From positions 458,432 to 522,431 of the forward strand of contig UESW01005041.1 in assembly GCA_900491605.1 (NCBI GenBank): a stretch of DNA of 64,000 nucleotides, read 5' to 3'. Source of the DNA: Calamus simplicifolius. Its lineage: Eukaryota; Streptophyta; Magnoliopsida; Arecales; Arecaceae. The position numbers were made by a program, and so were the translations under genes. This document shows positions 1 to 10,804 of the stretch, one piece after another (position 1 is the first letter of the stretch; every line of letters begins with the position of its first letter). The notes beneath the pieces were generated by a model. It ran no database searches and was not told the origin of the DNA. It saw only the letters and a list, made by a program, of their open reading frames with translations.

Positions 1-696
1 AATCTACCACAGAGCCCAGGAGGCAGTACTATCACCAATGGGCATGCTGTCACCAATAAATAAAATAGTGAATGAAGTCAGACAGGTTTGGAATTTTGAG
101 TTGGGAACTAGTAAGTTAGATTGGAAAAGGCTCAGAAATTAAAACCTTTTCTTTTGTTGAGGAAGACTGGTATCTTTACAGGGCTTAACATCAGAATTCT
201 GAAAGCGACGATTAATCATTTAGAATTCAAAATCAGAAAATAAATTATCATAGTTATGATTACACAAAAGCAACTGCTGTAGAAGCAAACTTCCAACTTA
301 CAAACTCCAAGGAATTCTTCCCAATCCTTTACTGCTTCTTGTTGCTTTGTTGCAACAATATCTGACTCCTGTTCACATCTGGACGGATGAAAAGAGGACC
401 AATTGCAGGTTAACATAGAACCAATCAAGAATTACAGAGAGAGAGAGAAAAAGAGAGCTTGTTTATTAACATCAAATGAAGATATCCTAAAAACTACCGG
501 TAAACCAGCCCACCTGATACAGTTATCTGCTGATATCATTTGATCATCTCTTTGATTACTAACTTCTGCTGGTTCCTCTTCCTACCGTCAAAGTAAAACA
601 AGGGAGGAAGCGATTCTGAGTAGAATCTTAAATAAGACGTTCGACTTAATTCACTTAATTAAGAAGTGGGAAATTGATGGACAAGATTAGAATCAC
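1..696. other. Continuation of the arm-A gene region; intron-like, no gene identified
   Basis: On the minus strand this continues downstream of the DUF789-like first exon and is AT-rich, as expected of intron. A weak exon-like stretch (about 290-400, minus) follows a pyrimidine-rich tract ending in CAG, but its translation does not match the conserved part of DUF789 proteins. Arm B has no counterpart, because it is interrupted by a Copia element at the equivalent of base 696. Confidence 0.3.
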
Positions 697-1065
697 CTTC
701 TTGACTTGATCTCCATTACCAAAGTCATCTTGTGACGGTTAGCTTTCACACATTCAAGACCAGGAAGAAAAACAAGGTTCAGTCTGGAAGGGAAGGGAAG
801 GAGAATGGGTTTTGAAACAAATTAAAATTGCCACTGATCGCATCAAGACGGAAAAAGAAAATCCAATACCATTCTAATAAAGCTTCAATGGAAGAGATGA
901 AAATCTATTCTACGGCAGGATTTAAGAAAGCTTCAGTGAAAGTTTGCTCTCAACTAGTCCCAAGTATCCGGCCTCGATTGAACAAATACGCCAAATAAAT
1001 CCCCATCAATCTATCATGCTTCCATGTCTATTCCAAGACACACATACATACCACTGGGAAAACAT

Positions 1066-1087
1066 ATATATATATATATATATATCG
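1066..1087. repeat. (TA)n microsatellite
   Basis: Run of alternating A and T in the intron-like part of arm A. The matching run in arm B is at about 45075-45091 and is shorter, as expected for a microsatellite that has diverged since the duplication. Confidence 0.85.
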
Positions 1088-1267
1088 ATAAGAAATACAA
1101 ATTAAATCAAGAAGAAAGGGAATAGAAAAGGAATTAGAAAGGAACAATCTCAACGCAACGAGCGATCGGCATTGGAGAAGGATGATCAAACACGATTAAA
1201 ATAGCAAAACAAGCCAGCAAACGAAGAAAGAGGAGCGATAGGGGGAAAAGATGGGATTTTGTGGATT

Positions 1268-1338
1268 GTGGAGTTGATGAAGGACTGGAGGTTGGAATAT
1301 CCTCCTCGCAAGGTTGAGGCCATCTCCGTTTCCGCCAT
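1268..1338 (-). pseudogene. Broken first exon of a DUF789-like gene, arm A copy
   Basis: The minus-strand ATG at 1338-1336 opens the same N-terminus as the arm-B copy (MAETEMASTLRGGYSNLQSF, then INST). After codon 24 the sequence jumps: about 90 bp present in arm B, including the end of the exon, its GT splice donor and a CT microsatellite, are missing, and reading continues straight into former intron. This copy therefore cannot make the normal first exon or use its donor site. The upstream leader is otherwise conserved with arm B. Family assignment rests on the short SNLxxFxxxTTPSVP motif, so it is moderate. Confidence 0.6.
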
Positions 1339-2944
1339 CACTTTTCGTTATTAATAATATCGAATCACTGTCGCTGCTCGCTCCTTTCTTTCTGACATAA
1401 ATATTCCCTTGGTTCGTTGATTTTTGGCTTGAACACTAAACCAATACAAAGAAACATAACTAAACCCAAAATTCCAATTCAAAGCAGAAACGGAAAAAGC
1501 AAGAAGACAGAGATATGAAGAATGGCTTCCCTCTTATGAAACAACAAAATCTTAATGCCCTCCAAGCTATCTTACCATAAGGAAGACACCATGACCAAAA
1601 CCACAAATCCCCAAACGCATCAAGAATTGAATGTTCTTTTTAACTAGGGTGAATAAAGATCTTTTTTCTCACAATCAATGGCACAAATCAAAGAAGGAAA
1701 TGTTGAAGTAGAGAGAGGAATATTGAGAAACAATGATTTTAGGAGTGAATATATATACATAAAATTGGGTATACAAAAATAGGAAACTATACTATAATTA
1801 TGGTTAATTCTCTAATAATGGCTAGAATTTAAAATTTAAAGGAAAGCTATGATTTTCCAAGCAAACAATTATATTTAGGATGACTTTGTTATTCAAAAAT
1901 ACCATTTGCGACAAAGCAAAATGGATTAAAAATTTTGTATTTTACGTTATTTGATAATAAAATTAATTTTAGTCATATCAATCTAATATGTTAATATGAC
2001 TATGATAAATTTAACCGTTCAAAAATGTAATAATAGAAAGATGAATTGATATGTCATGTTTCATTATAAATGTATAGGATAATATAAAAGAAAAACTTGT
2101 CACCCACAAAAAACTGGCATATCAATGAATTGACAGTATAAATGTTTAGAAGGTATTGGGTCATAATTATCGTTGAAGGGCTCATTTACATAAGAACTAT
2201 CATGAAGGACAAGAGATTTGGATTTGCCTAAATGAATTATCATAAAATATTAACATGTTAATGGGTAAGACTTGATTCAAGACAATTCTACTATAACTCC
2301 TTCAAACGGATATAATCAATACTAAGTTAAATTCTATTAAACATCTTATTGTAGAGTATAAAGTTACCTAGAATTTCTTCTTTAAGATTTTTGTTAGCTT
2401 TAAAATTTTAAACCTATTGTGAGATTTATTTTTTCCTTTTCAAAAGGTTTAATTTTTATAACCCCAATTAATTAATACTACTTTGGATATTTACATACAA
2501 ATTAAGGATGAAAATTTTAACCTATAATGTGAGAAGCCACTTTATCCTCTCAATTAAGGAGGGGATTTCTTACCTTTTGTAGGGATGGGATGAAGACGGA
2601 GACTATTTTTGTTCCCACTAACGAAATGAGGCAAGGATAGGAATAAATATATTCTTGATCCGTTCTTAACCAGATAGCATTATATAGTATTTTTATATTT
2701 TTATTTATAAAATTATTCTTATAACTTTTACTAAAAATTTATATATTATTAAGAAAGGGATGGACAAAGATAATGATAGGAGGATGGATTTTTACTAAAA
2801 ATTTATATATCATTTTCATGGAACAAGAATAGAGATGATTTTTTTTTTATTTACGAAGATAAAGCAGGAATCAAAATTATATACTGTTACGGGGCTCATG
2901 AGGACCTTTATTATAATAACTATTGACATTAGTAGATCATTGAT

Positions 2945-3130
2945 CTACTACCATCCAAGAGTTCGAGAGCTTCTTTGGCTCTCAAAAATTTTCTATGTAT
3001 TTCATAAAAAATTCTATCTTTGATTCTCCATTTTCCCCTACTACCATCCAAGAGTTCGAGAGCTTCTTTCGCTCTCAAAAAATTTCTATGTATTTTCATA
3101 AAAAATTCTATCTTTGATTCTCCATTTTCC
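2945..3130. repeat. 93-bp tandem duplication in arm A
   Basis: Two adjacent copies start at 2945 and 3038 with the same start (CTACTACCATCCAAGAGTTC) and differ by a few bases. Arm B has at most part of one copy, next to the point where ~1 kb of arm A sequence is missing. The open frame across the pair is an artefact of 93 being divisible by three. Confidence 0.85.
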
Positions 3131-3537
3131 TCTTTCGCTTCTTCATTACTGAGCAACTAAAGGTAAAAGTTTATTTAGGCCACACCTCCTTGCTATCATA
3201 CTAAAAATAGAAGATTTTAAAATGAAGAGAATTCATTGTACCTTAAAAATAATCTTATAAAATATCTATATTAAATGAAATATATATTTTTAAAATAACG
3301 TTTTTACACGTTTCATTTCTGGCAAGCCTTCAAAATTTCTTTTATTGTTTCATTTCATAAGTTTTTGTAAAAATTATTCTTTTATGCAACCATGGGTAAC
3401 TTATAGCAATTCTCAAATATTTTGTCCACAAAAAATAGATTGCTTGCCCCTTCAAGCAATTGCTTTAAGGTAGTTGGCATTTAAATTCTATCAAATAACT
3501 CTTTTCACTCTTTTCCAACCGTGGCTCTGCTGGTGCC

Positions 3538-3850
3538 GTCCACCATAAATAAATTAGAGCTCTCAAAAGTCCCAAGAAATCTATAGCGAAAGTGATGTGG
3601 TGATCATCCTCGAATTATTTAATTGCAATATTCTTCCAACTGCTATTCCAAGAACAAGGAATATAAGGGAAGATGTTGGACGTACCCCAAGAGTTGACAA
3701 AATTGGATTGACGAGCCATGCATTTGGGGACACGCAAAATAACATCACGTACGTATGACGTTTCAAATAAGGCTGCTCAATTTACGGCATGGATTAGTAC
3801 CAGTGCAACTGAGAGCATGATGATGATCGATAATAAAAACTAAATATATC
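3538..3850. other. Conserved coding-like remnant shared by copies A, B and C
   Basis: The segment also occurs at 43190-43470 (arm B, inverted) and 20386-20581 (copy C). In copy C the plus strand reads as one uninterrupted frame, 20393-20581, with a TAA end; in A and B the same frame is broken by small indels. I do not recognise the peptide (it contains GLTSHAFGTRKITSRTYDVS). It may be the 3' end of a decayed gene carried by the repeat unit, or chance. Confidence 0.25.
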
Positions 3851-5230
3851 TTTTATATCGAATAAAAAAGTTACAATTTAAGTTTATTTATTACTAATTT
3901 TTATTAAACTTTTAGAATTACATAATTTTGATTTATTATCAAATTAATTAGATCAATATATATATTTAGAATGTTAATTCATTTTTAAACAATTATTTTT
4001 TATTTTTTGTTACTTTAATTTTTTTAATTAAAGTGCAGATCCGCTTGATCAACATTCAAAATATCTTGGTCTCTCTGCCCGTCGTTTGTCCGTGACTGTG
4101 CTCAACTTGTGAACCAAAATGAGCCGCATCAAATATCTCCAATAACTACAAATATTATATAATGCATCTGTTCATGTGGCATAATAAAAAATCTATTAAT
4201 TTTATGTAAATTTCTTTCAACTTATTCTCTGGCAGGTAAAGACAAAACTGCCATTCACTTACTGAAGAAATTATATGGTTGCCTAACGCTATAGTCTAGA
4301 CTTTGGTTTTTGAAACAAAATCTTTGCCAAGCTGAGTTCAGATACTTGACCTTAAGATCGAGAATGAAGCCATAACGAAGCACAATTTAAAGTCGAAGAA
4401 TAAAATTTTCATGGCACGAGTAATATTGGGTGTCTTTTTTTTTCAATTGGTGATCAAAAAAATTACTAAAGAGATCTTACAAATTGAGCATCCATAAAAT
4501 CAGCAATCATACAGGCTTTGAACTCTAAAGCGATGAGATTAAGAGAAAGAGATTCTTCATTGTAGTGTCTACTTGTGCTTTGTGTCAAGGAGCAAAGGAT
4601 GGTCAGACCGTCAAGTGGTCGTGGAGCATCCATGAATCCAAGTGATGCCCGTTGAGTAAAATAATTTATAGATCCAGCATAAAGAAAGAGACTATGCTGA
4701 TCTCTAATTAGGAATCCATCACAAGCTTTGCCTTCTTTTAAGGTTTTTCGTTTTAAACATCCTTAGTGACTAAATCGAAATCGTGTGGCCCAAAAACTCA
4801 AATAAAAATTAATTAATAGCAGATAAATTTGAGTTATAAATCATAATACATTTATTTTCTATTCAATATGAAATTATTCTTAAGGTATTACAATCTTTTC
4901 TTCTTATAATATCGCACGCTGCAAAGTAGTCAGAATGAACCTTCAAATTGGGTTAGTGATGCTAAAAGAGTGACTATACATTATGTTAAAACTTTATCAC
5001 CGTTTTATGCATAGTTTTTATGTTCATTAACTTTTGCATATTCAAATTGATTCCAATACCGTTTGTAATACCTAAAGCTTACTCGTTAGCCGAATTAATT
5101 TCTTAACGAATCAAAATTATATGATCAAAAAAATTTGAATAAAAATTAATTAATAATAAATAAATTTAAGTTATAAATGTATAATATTTTTTTTATTTAC
5201 TATGATTTTTTTGATACTATAAATACAGAC

Positions 5231-5233
5231 AAC
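5231..5233. other. Target-site duplication AAC, left copy
   Basis: AAC precedes the element and recurs at 8771-8773 after it; the orthologous position in arm B has AAC once. Confidence 0.9.
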
Positions 5234-5810
5234 CACTACAAGAAAATTTAAATATAGCGACGCCCAAATGCGGCGCTAATGCGTCGCTAAACACCCTATA
5301 GCGACGCATTAGCGACGCAATTGCGGTGTGCTACGATGGTCGTTGCAATCTCAATTTGTCGCAATTGCGTAGCTTAACAGCGACTCTCTGCGACGCAATA
5401 AATGCGTCGCAATATATTACGACGCAATTAAATGCGTCGCAATATTGTGACGCAACATACATGCGTCGCTAATTTTAAAAATATTTTTTAAAAATATTTG
5501 CGATGGAAAACCTCATTTGAGTTAATTTTTTAAAAAAAATTAATTAGCGATGCATTAGCGACTTAAATTGCATCGCTAATATTTCTAAATTATTATTATT
5601 AAATATTGCGACACATTTAGTTGCATCGCAATATTTAATAATAATATATTTTAGATATATTAGCGATGCAATTTCAGTCGCTAATACGTCATTAATTAAA
5701 TTTTTTTAAAAATATTGCGACGCCAGGTCATTGCGTCGCAATATTTAATAATAATATTTTAAAAATATTAGTGATGCAATTTCAGTCGCTAATGCATCGC
5801 TAATTAATTT
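5234..5810. repeat. CACTA subterminal repeat region, left
   Basis: Dense copies of GCGACGCAAT / ATTGCGTCGC-type motifs in both orientations, often paired so that short hairpins could form. The same motif family fills 7940-8760 and the 3' end of the second CACTA (about 19780-20245). In this superfamily such repeats bind the transposase accessory protein; here that role is inferred. Confidence 0.8.
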
Positions 5811-5984
5811 TTTTAAAAAATAAAATATTAAAAATTAAAACGGTTAATACAATTTCGTTACATTTAAATATTGATCGAAACATTCTTCACTCATATTGAT
5901 CCAAACAATAATCATTCAATTTCAAAAATAATTAATATATTAAAATTTTGAAGTTTTCATGTATAAAATATAAAAAGTAAAAAA

Positions 5985-6615
5985 AATACATCAAGAATCT
6001 GCGATCACGTGGAGGCTGGAAACCATGCGACATGCGGCTAACCATATCCTGCAACCGACGCATCTGATCTCGCACGTCTGCAAGCTCCTGCTGATGGCCT
6101 CGCATACGCTGCTCGAACTCGTGCTCGAACTCCTGCCGAACCTCCTGACGAACGTCCTGCCGAACCTCCTCCGTAATAGATCTCCGAATGTCGTCTAAAC
6201 GCTCGGCAGGAATATCACCAGAATATCGCGAGCTGGAGGCCTGATGGAGAAAATATGCAGAAGCTCTAGTGCCCAGACCATAGACCTGTGGTCTCGCGGC
6301 TGGGCACCAACAGCCTCCAAAAACAGACGTCGACTCTCCTCTGCTGAGAGTTCGATGGGCGTCTCCCATCAGTGGAGTCGACTTGCGATGCATGGGAGCG
6401 AAGCTCCTCGACTCGTGTCTTTGAATTATAAAATCAACAATAAATGAATCAATAAATTTCTCTAAATAAAATTTTAGAAATTAAACAGATACTACATAAA
6501 GCTAATTTCTTACCACAACCTCCCGTGATCGCGTATCGACCCAGGAACCGTCCCTCCTGGTGTGTGTCGCCCTGAATAGATGAAACTCACCTGGATCTCC
6601 GCCCTCCTGCTCAGA
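5985..6615 (-). pseudogene. 3' remnant of a Ptta/En/Spm-type CACTA gene
   Basis: On the minus strand the region reads as the last two exons of the plant transposase family Ptta/En/Spm: an exon with the FRATHTRxDGSWVDTRSRE segment (about 6515-6612), a short intron, and a C-terminal exon (about 5995-6440) with GDIPAERLDDIRRSI followed by a Glu/Arg-rich probable coiled coil and FQPP. It matches the plus-strand gene at 19020-19657 in the second CACTA, in exon order and in sequence. The 5' exons have been replaced by the minisatellite, so this is a deletion remnant. The coiled coil has an extra QEVRQEFEHEF-type stretch absent from the relative. Confidence 0.8.
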
Positions 6616-6655
6616 CTATAACAATAAAAAAATTGATATTAATGCAAATATTTGT

Positions 6656-7918
6656 GATCGATCCAAATTGCGATCGATCCAAGCCCTGATCCCGATCGAT
6701 GACGATCGATCTCCGACCGTCGCGATCGATCCGATCGGCGACGATCCGATGGTTGCGATCGATCCAAGCCCTGATCCGGTCGGCGACGATCGATCTCGGA
6801 CCGTTGCGATCGGTCCGATCGGCGACGATCCGACGGTTGCGATCGATCCAAGCCATGATCCCGATCAGCGACGATCGATCTCGGACCGTCGCGATCGATC
6901 CGATCGGCGATGATCCGACGGTTGCGATCGATCCAAGCCTGATCCCGATCGACGATGATCGATCTCGGACCGTCGATCGATCCGATCGGTGACGATCCGA
7001 CGGTTGCGATCGATCCAAGCCCTGATCCCGATCGGCGACGACCGATCTTCGACCGTTGCGATCGATCCGATCGGACGATCCAATGGTTGCGATCGATCCA
7101 AGCCGTGATCCCGATCGACGATCGATCTCGCGATCGATCCGATCGGCGATCGATCTCGACCGGATCGATCCGATCGGTGACGATCCGATGGTTGCGATAT
7201 CCAAGCCCTGATCCCGATCGGCGACGACCGATCTCGGACCGTTGCGATCGGTCCGATAGGTGACGATCCGATGGTTGTGATCGATCCAAGCCATGATCCC
7301 GATCGGTGACGATCGATCTCGGACCGTCGCGATCGATCCAATCGGCGACGATCCGACGGTTGCGATCGATCCAAGCCGTGATCCCGATCAGCGACGATCG
7401 ATCTCGAACCGTTGCGATCGATCCGATCGGCAACGATCCGACGGTTGCGATAGATCCAAGCCATGATCCCGATCGGCGATGATCGATCTCAGACCATTGC
7501 GATCGGTTCGATCAGCGACGATCCAACGGTTGCGATCGATCCAAGCCCTAATCCCGATCGACGACGATCGATCTCGGGCCGTTGCGATCGCTCCGATCGG
7601 CAACGATCCGACGGTTGCGATCGATCCAAGCCGTGATCCCGATCGGCGACGATCGATCTCGGACCGTTGCGATCGATCCGATCGGCTATGATCCGACGGT
7701 TGCGATCGATCCAAGCCATGATCCCGGTCGGCGACGATCGATCTCGGACCGTTGCGATCGGTCCGATCGGCGACGATCCGATGGTTGCGATCGATCCAAG
7801 CCGTGATCCCGATCGGCGATGATCGATCTCGGACCGTCGCGATCGATCCGATCGGTGACGATCCGACGGTTGCGATCGATCCAAGCCGTGATCCCGATCG
7901 GCGACGACCGATCCGACG
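6656..7918. repeat. ~84-bp minisatellite, about 15 units, inside the CACTA
   Basis: GATCCAAGCC recurs at 6676, 6761, 6845, 6930, 7012, 7095 and onward to 7878, mostly 82-85 bp apart; one interval (7095 to ~7200) is longer. Each unit is built from GATCGATC, CGATCGG and GGACCG-type blocks, so it is rich in self-complementary CGATCG and GATC. It is far more GC- and CpG-rich than its surroundings. Several frames on both strands stay open for up to ~260 codons only because the repeat lacks stop codons; these Arg/Asp/Ser-rich translations are not regarded as genes. Confidence 0.95.
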
Positions 7919-7934
7919 CATGTACCAAAATTAA

Positions 7935-8770
7935 TTTTTTTAAAACAATTGCGACGCATTTCATTGCATCGCAATGTTTTATTTTTAATTTTTTTATCTT
8001 TTAATTATATTTTATAAAATTTATTTTTAAAAAAAATTGCGATGCATTATTTGCATCGCTAAATTAAAAAATTAATTTTTTAATTTTCTGATTTATTGCA
8101 TCGCTAATGCGTCGCTACTTAACATAATTAATTTTTTTTAAAATATTGCGACGCAATCAAATGCGTCACAATATTTTTATTTCATAATTACTTTTAATTT
8201 TTTTATAAAATTTATTTTTTAAAAAATATTGCGACGCAATACTTGCGTCGCTAAATAAAAAATTATTTTTATTAATTTTCTATTTTATTGCATTGCTATT
8301 TAACATAATCAATTTTTTAAAAACATTGCGACGAACTGAATTGTGTCGTAATATTTTTATTTCATAATTATATTTTATAAAAATTAATTAAATTTAAAAT
8401 AATTGTGACGCAATACTTGCATTGCTAAATTAATTTTTTTTAATTTTCTGGTTTATTGCGTCGCTATTGCATCGCTATTTAACATAATTAATTTTTTTGA
8501 AAACATTGTGACGCATTTGGTTGCGTCGCAATATTTTATTTCATAATTATATTTTATAAAATTTAATTTTAAAAATATTGCGATGCATTATTTGCGTCGC
8601 TAAATTAAAAAATTAATTTTTTTTGATTATCTGGTTTATTGAGTCGCTAATGCGTCGCTAATTGAGTCGCAATTTTTTATTGTTGCGGAGGCGTCGCAAT
8701 TTGATCAAATTTAGCGACACAAGAATGCGTCACTAAATTTGCGTCGCTATTTCAGTATTTTCTTGTAGTG
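7935..8770. repeat. CACTA subterminal repeat region, right
   Basis: Alternating ATTGCGACGCA / TGCGTCGC-type motifs separated by T/A-rich runs, ending in the terminal inverted repeat TTTTCTTGTAGTG. Confidence 0.8.
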
Positions 8771-8773
8771 AAC

Positions 8774-10100
8774 GGTTTTACCTGATACCTCGCTTGGGGG
8801 TTGGAAAGGTCATCTAGCAATTTTATTTAAGGAGCCAAAAACAAGTACATCGACGGTAATATTATAAAATTATGCTGTCCAAGTGAGAGAATATTAGAAA
8901 TTTTCTATTATGTAGTTTAGCATAGTTATTCTTTAAAAACTCAAATTAATTGAATATCAGGTCAATGAGGAATTTTGTGTTAGCCCATTATTGTCAGTAA
9001 TCGTTATTGGTGTTATTGGGCTATTTGATGCATTTTATAATGATATGGGCTAATGTTAAGTGTTGGCTTTGTGACTACATAGCCCATAATGAGTAGGGCA
9101 TGCATTGAGTTGGTTATCATAAAAAAATGATTATTATTCTCGCCTTCTAAATATTGCAGCAGATTATTAAACCATAATAATTTTAGATAGAGAAAAGTCT
9201 TCTCTCTTGCCATACGCACAAAACTCTAATAAGATTTATAATAAAGAAAAGATATAGATCTCATGATAAACACAGATATAATTTATTTTATATTATATAT
9301 CCATGCATTTCTATGATATTAAAATTATTGATTACATTTTGAATTTATGAAATCTAGCTTTCTTGCTGACACCATCCACACTTAAAAAGTATATGAGAGG
9401 CTAAGTATTCTTAGTGTAAACATCCACATCAATAGCATGTTCTTCTATTTTAGCACTTGCTTGCAGTGATGTCTTGAGGTTGGATAGGTCCAAATACAAC
9501 CCTTCATCCTTTAGTAGACGAATACTTTGATACCACTCCATTCATTTCCCCTTTGCATATACTTCAATTTTATTACATTCCAAGACATATCTCTTGATGG
9601 CATTCTATATTTCTCCCAAAAAGCCCTTGGAAAATCGAAACGCATTGACTTTCTCATTGTAAATAAGAAGATAATTCCCTAAAATAATGCCAGCAAGCTC
9701 AAGCTACCAAAGAGCATCCAGTATAATATTATAAATTATAATAAAAGGTTTAAAATTTTGTTGGACATTAACTATTATTTTTATGATGATAAAAGCATAA
9801 ATATCCATATTAATATAAAAAATATATAATTAAATTTGATTATATTAAAATTCAATCAAGTCTTGAAACTAATCATCTTTTCTATTCTTATACCAACATG
9901 AATTTCAAAGCTGGTTTCTTTTTTTATTTTTTTAACTTAAAAATTCATAATTTGTATAGATATAAGAATGAAAGAATGATCAAATATGAATTTATTTATT
10001 TGAATGTAATAAAGTTTAGTGCGCGCGCGCACACACACACTCTCTCTCTTTTATATATATATATATTGGATAGGTTGAATTAGGGCATGTTTACTTTCCT
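8774..10100. other. Arm A repeat-unit sequence; decayed coding-like patch, no gene called
   Basis: AT-rich sequence conserved, inverted, in arm B (40500-41810) and directly in copy C (21090-22075). The minus strand of about 9370-9700 corresponds to the coding-like patch described at 40865-41181 in arm B. A compound microsatellite (CG, CA, CT and TA runs) lies at about 10020-10066. Confidence 0.6.
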
Positions 10101-10229
10101 TAAGATTAGAGCCTATCCACCCTACGGTTGGATCTAATCGATCTTATGGGCTAAATAAATTAGGTTGGGCTTTAAAACTTTTGCCCACAAGGCTCGGATC
10201 AACCCACGGTCTGCCCACCTACGCCCACT

Positions 10230-10802
10230 CCTGCCCTCAGACGGGGAGTACTCCGGTAAGTTTCTAACGCACGATTATCATAAGTTCTTTTGTTTGAACT
10301 TATTTCTAATTTTTCTTTGTTTGAAAATATATTTTCAAAGAATGAGACATTCCTTGATTCCATGATTATATTTTTTTGAATATCAGATATATCCAATTTA
10401 TACACAAGAAAGCGATATGCACTACTATTTTGTGCATAATTGATAAAAATACAATCAACAGTTTTAGGTTCTATGTTGACCTTTTTGGGGTTCGAAATAG
10501 CTACTTTAGTTAGACACCCCCACACTCTTAAATAATTATAGGAAGGCTTCTTTTCTTTTCATAACAAGTAAAATTCTTCTTCTTAAGAGGTATCTTGTTA
10601 AGAATATGATTTGTAGAGCGAATTGCTTCTTCCCATAAATTCGGTGGTGTACCAGAATTTATTAACATAGTATTTATCATTTCTTTCAATGTGCAATTTT
10701 TGTATTTCACTATTCCATTAGATTGAGGTGAATAAAAAGCCATAGTTTGATGAATCATGCCATGCTCTTGACCGAATTTGTCAAAAGGTGCATCGTATTC
10801 TC
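10230..10802 (-). pseudogene. Copia integrase fragment, arm A copy
   Basis: The minus-strand translation gives the C-terminal part of a Copia integrase: MIHQTMAFYSPQSNGI with the catalytic-Glu region altered, LWEEAIRSTNHILNKIPLKK, and GCLTKVAISNPKKVNI leading to DCIFINYAQNSSAYRFLVYK. It corresponds to 39780-40330 in arm B, including the same abrupt end where the protein runs into unrelated sequence near 10230. Upstream it stops at 10802, where an LTR fragment begins. It has frameshifts and no reverse transcriptase, so it is a relic. Confidence 0.85.
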
Positions 10803-10804
10803 CA

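Larger units (their letters stand above)
5234..8770 (-). mobile_element. Non-autonomous CACTA (En/Spm) element, 3537 bp, TSD AAC
   Basis: It starts CACTACAAGAAAAT and ends ATTTTCTTGTAGTG, perfect ~13-bp terminal inverted repeats of the CACTA superfamily. AAC directly flanks both ends (5231-5233 and 8771-8773), the 3-bp target duplication expected of this superfamily. Arm B keeps the empty site near 41810, where a single AAC joins the two flanks. Subterminal regions carry many direct and inverted copies of GCGACGCA-like motifs, the likely transposase-binding repeats. The interior holds only the 3' part of a Ptta/En/Spm gene in reverse orientation plus a minisatellite, so the element cannot move by itself. 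It is related to the element at 15528-20262. Confidence 0.95.
697..10802 (-). repeat. Arm A of a large inverted repeat (partner 39775-45456)
   Basis: Read on the minus strand, this stretch follows arm B from its Copia integrase remnant through to the first intron of the DUF789-like gene. The 60 bases at 721-780 are the exact reverse complement of 45370-45440. Three differences stand out: a CACTA insertion (5234-8770), an extra ~1.0 kb at about 2058-3083 absent from arm B, and a ~90-bp loss in the gene exon near 1268. Sequence beyond 697 toward base 1 cannot be compared because arm B ends there at a retrotransposon. Apart from the features listed separately, most of this arm is AT-rich sequence with no recognisable gene. 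Confidence 0.9.

Noticed and set aside
216..428. 70-codon minus-strand frame near the window start as a gene
   Set aside because: Starts without leader evidence and ends in AT-rich intron-like sequence; at most it contains a short exon that I could not assign.
2929..3156. 75-codon minus-strand frame with internal repeat (AKEALELLDGSR)
   Set aside because: The repeat is simply the 93-bp tandem duplication (divisible by three), and arm B does not preserve the frame.
6611..7975. Arg/Asp-rich open frames over the minisatellite as protein genes
   Set aside because: Open in several phases on both strands because the ~84-bp unit has few stop codons; no domain and no consistent start.
5234..8770. 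Alternating GCGACGCA-type repeats as a CRISPR-like array
   Set aside because: Repeats are short, in both orientations and irregularly spaced, inside a CACTA with clear terminal repeats in a plant genome.
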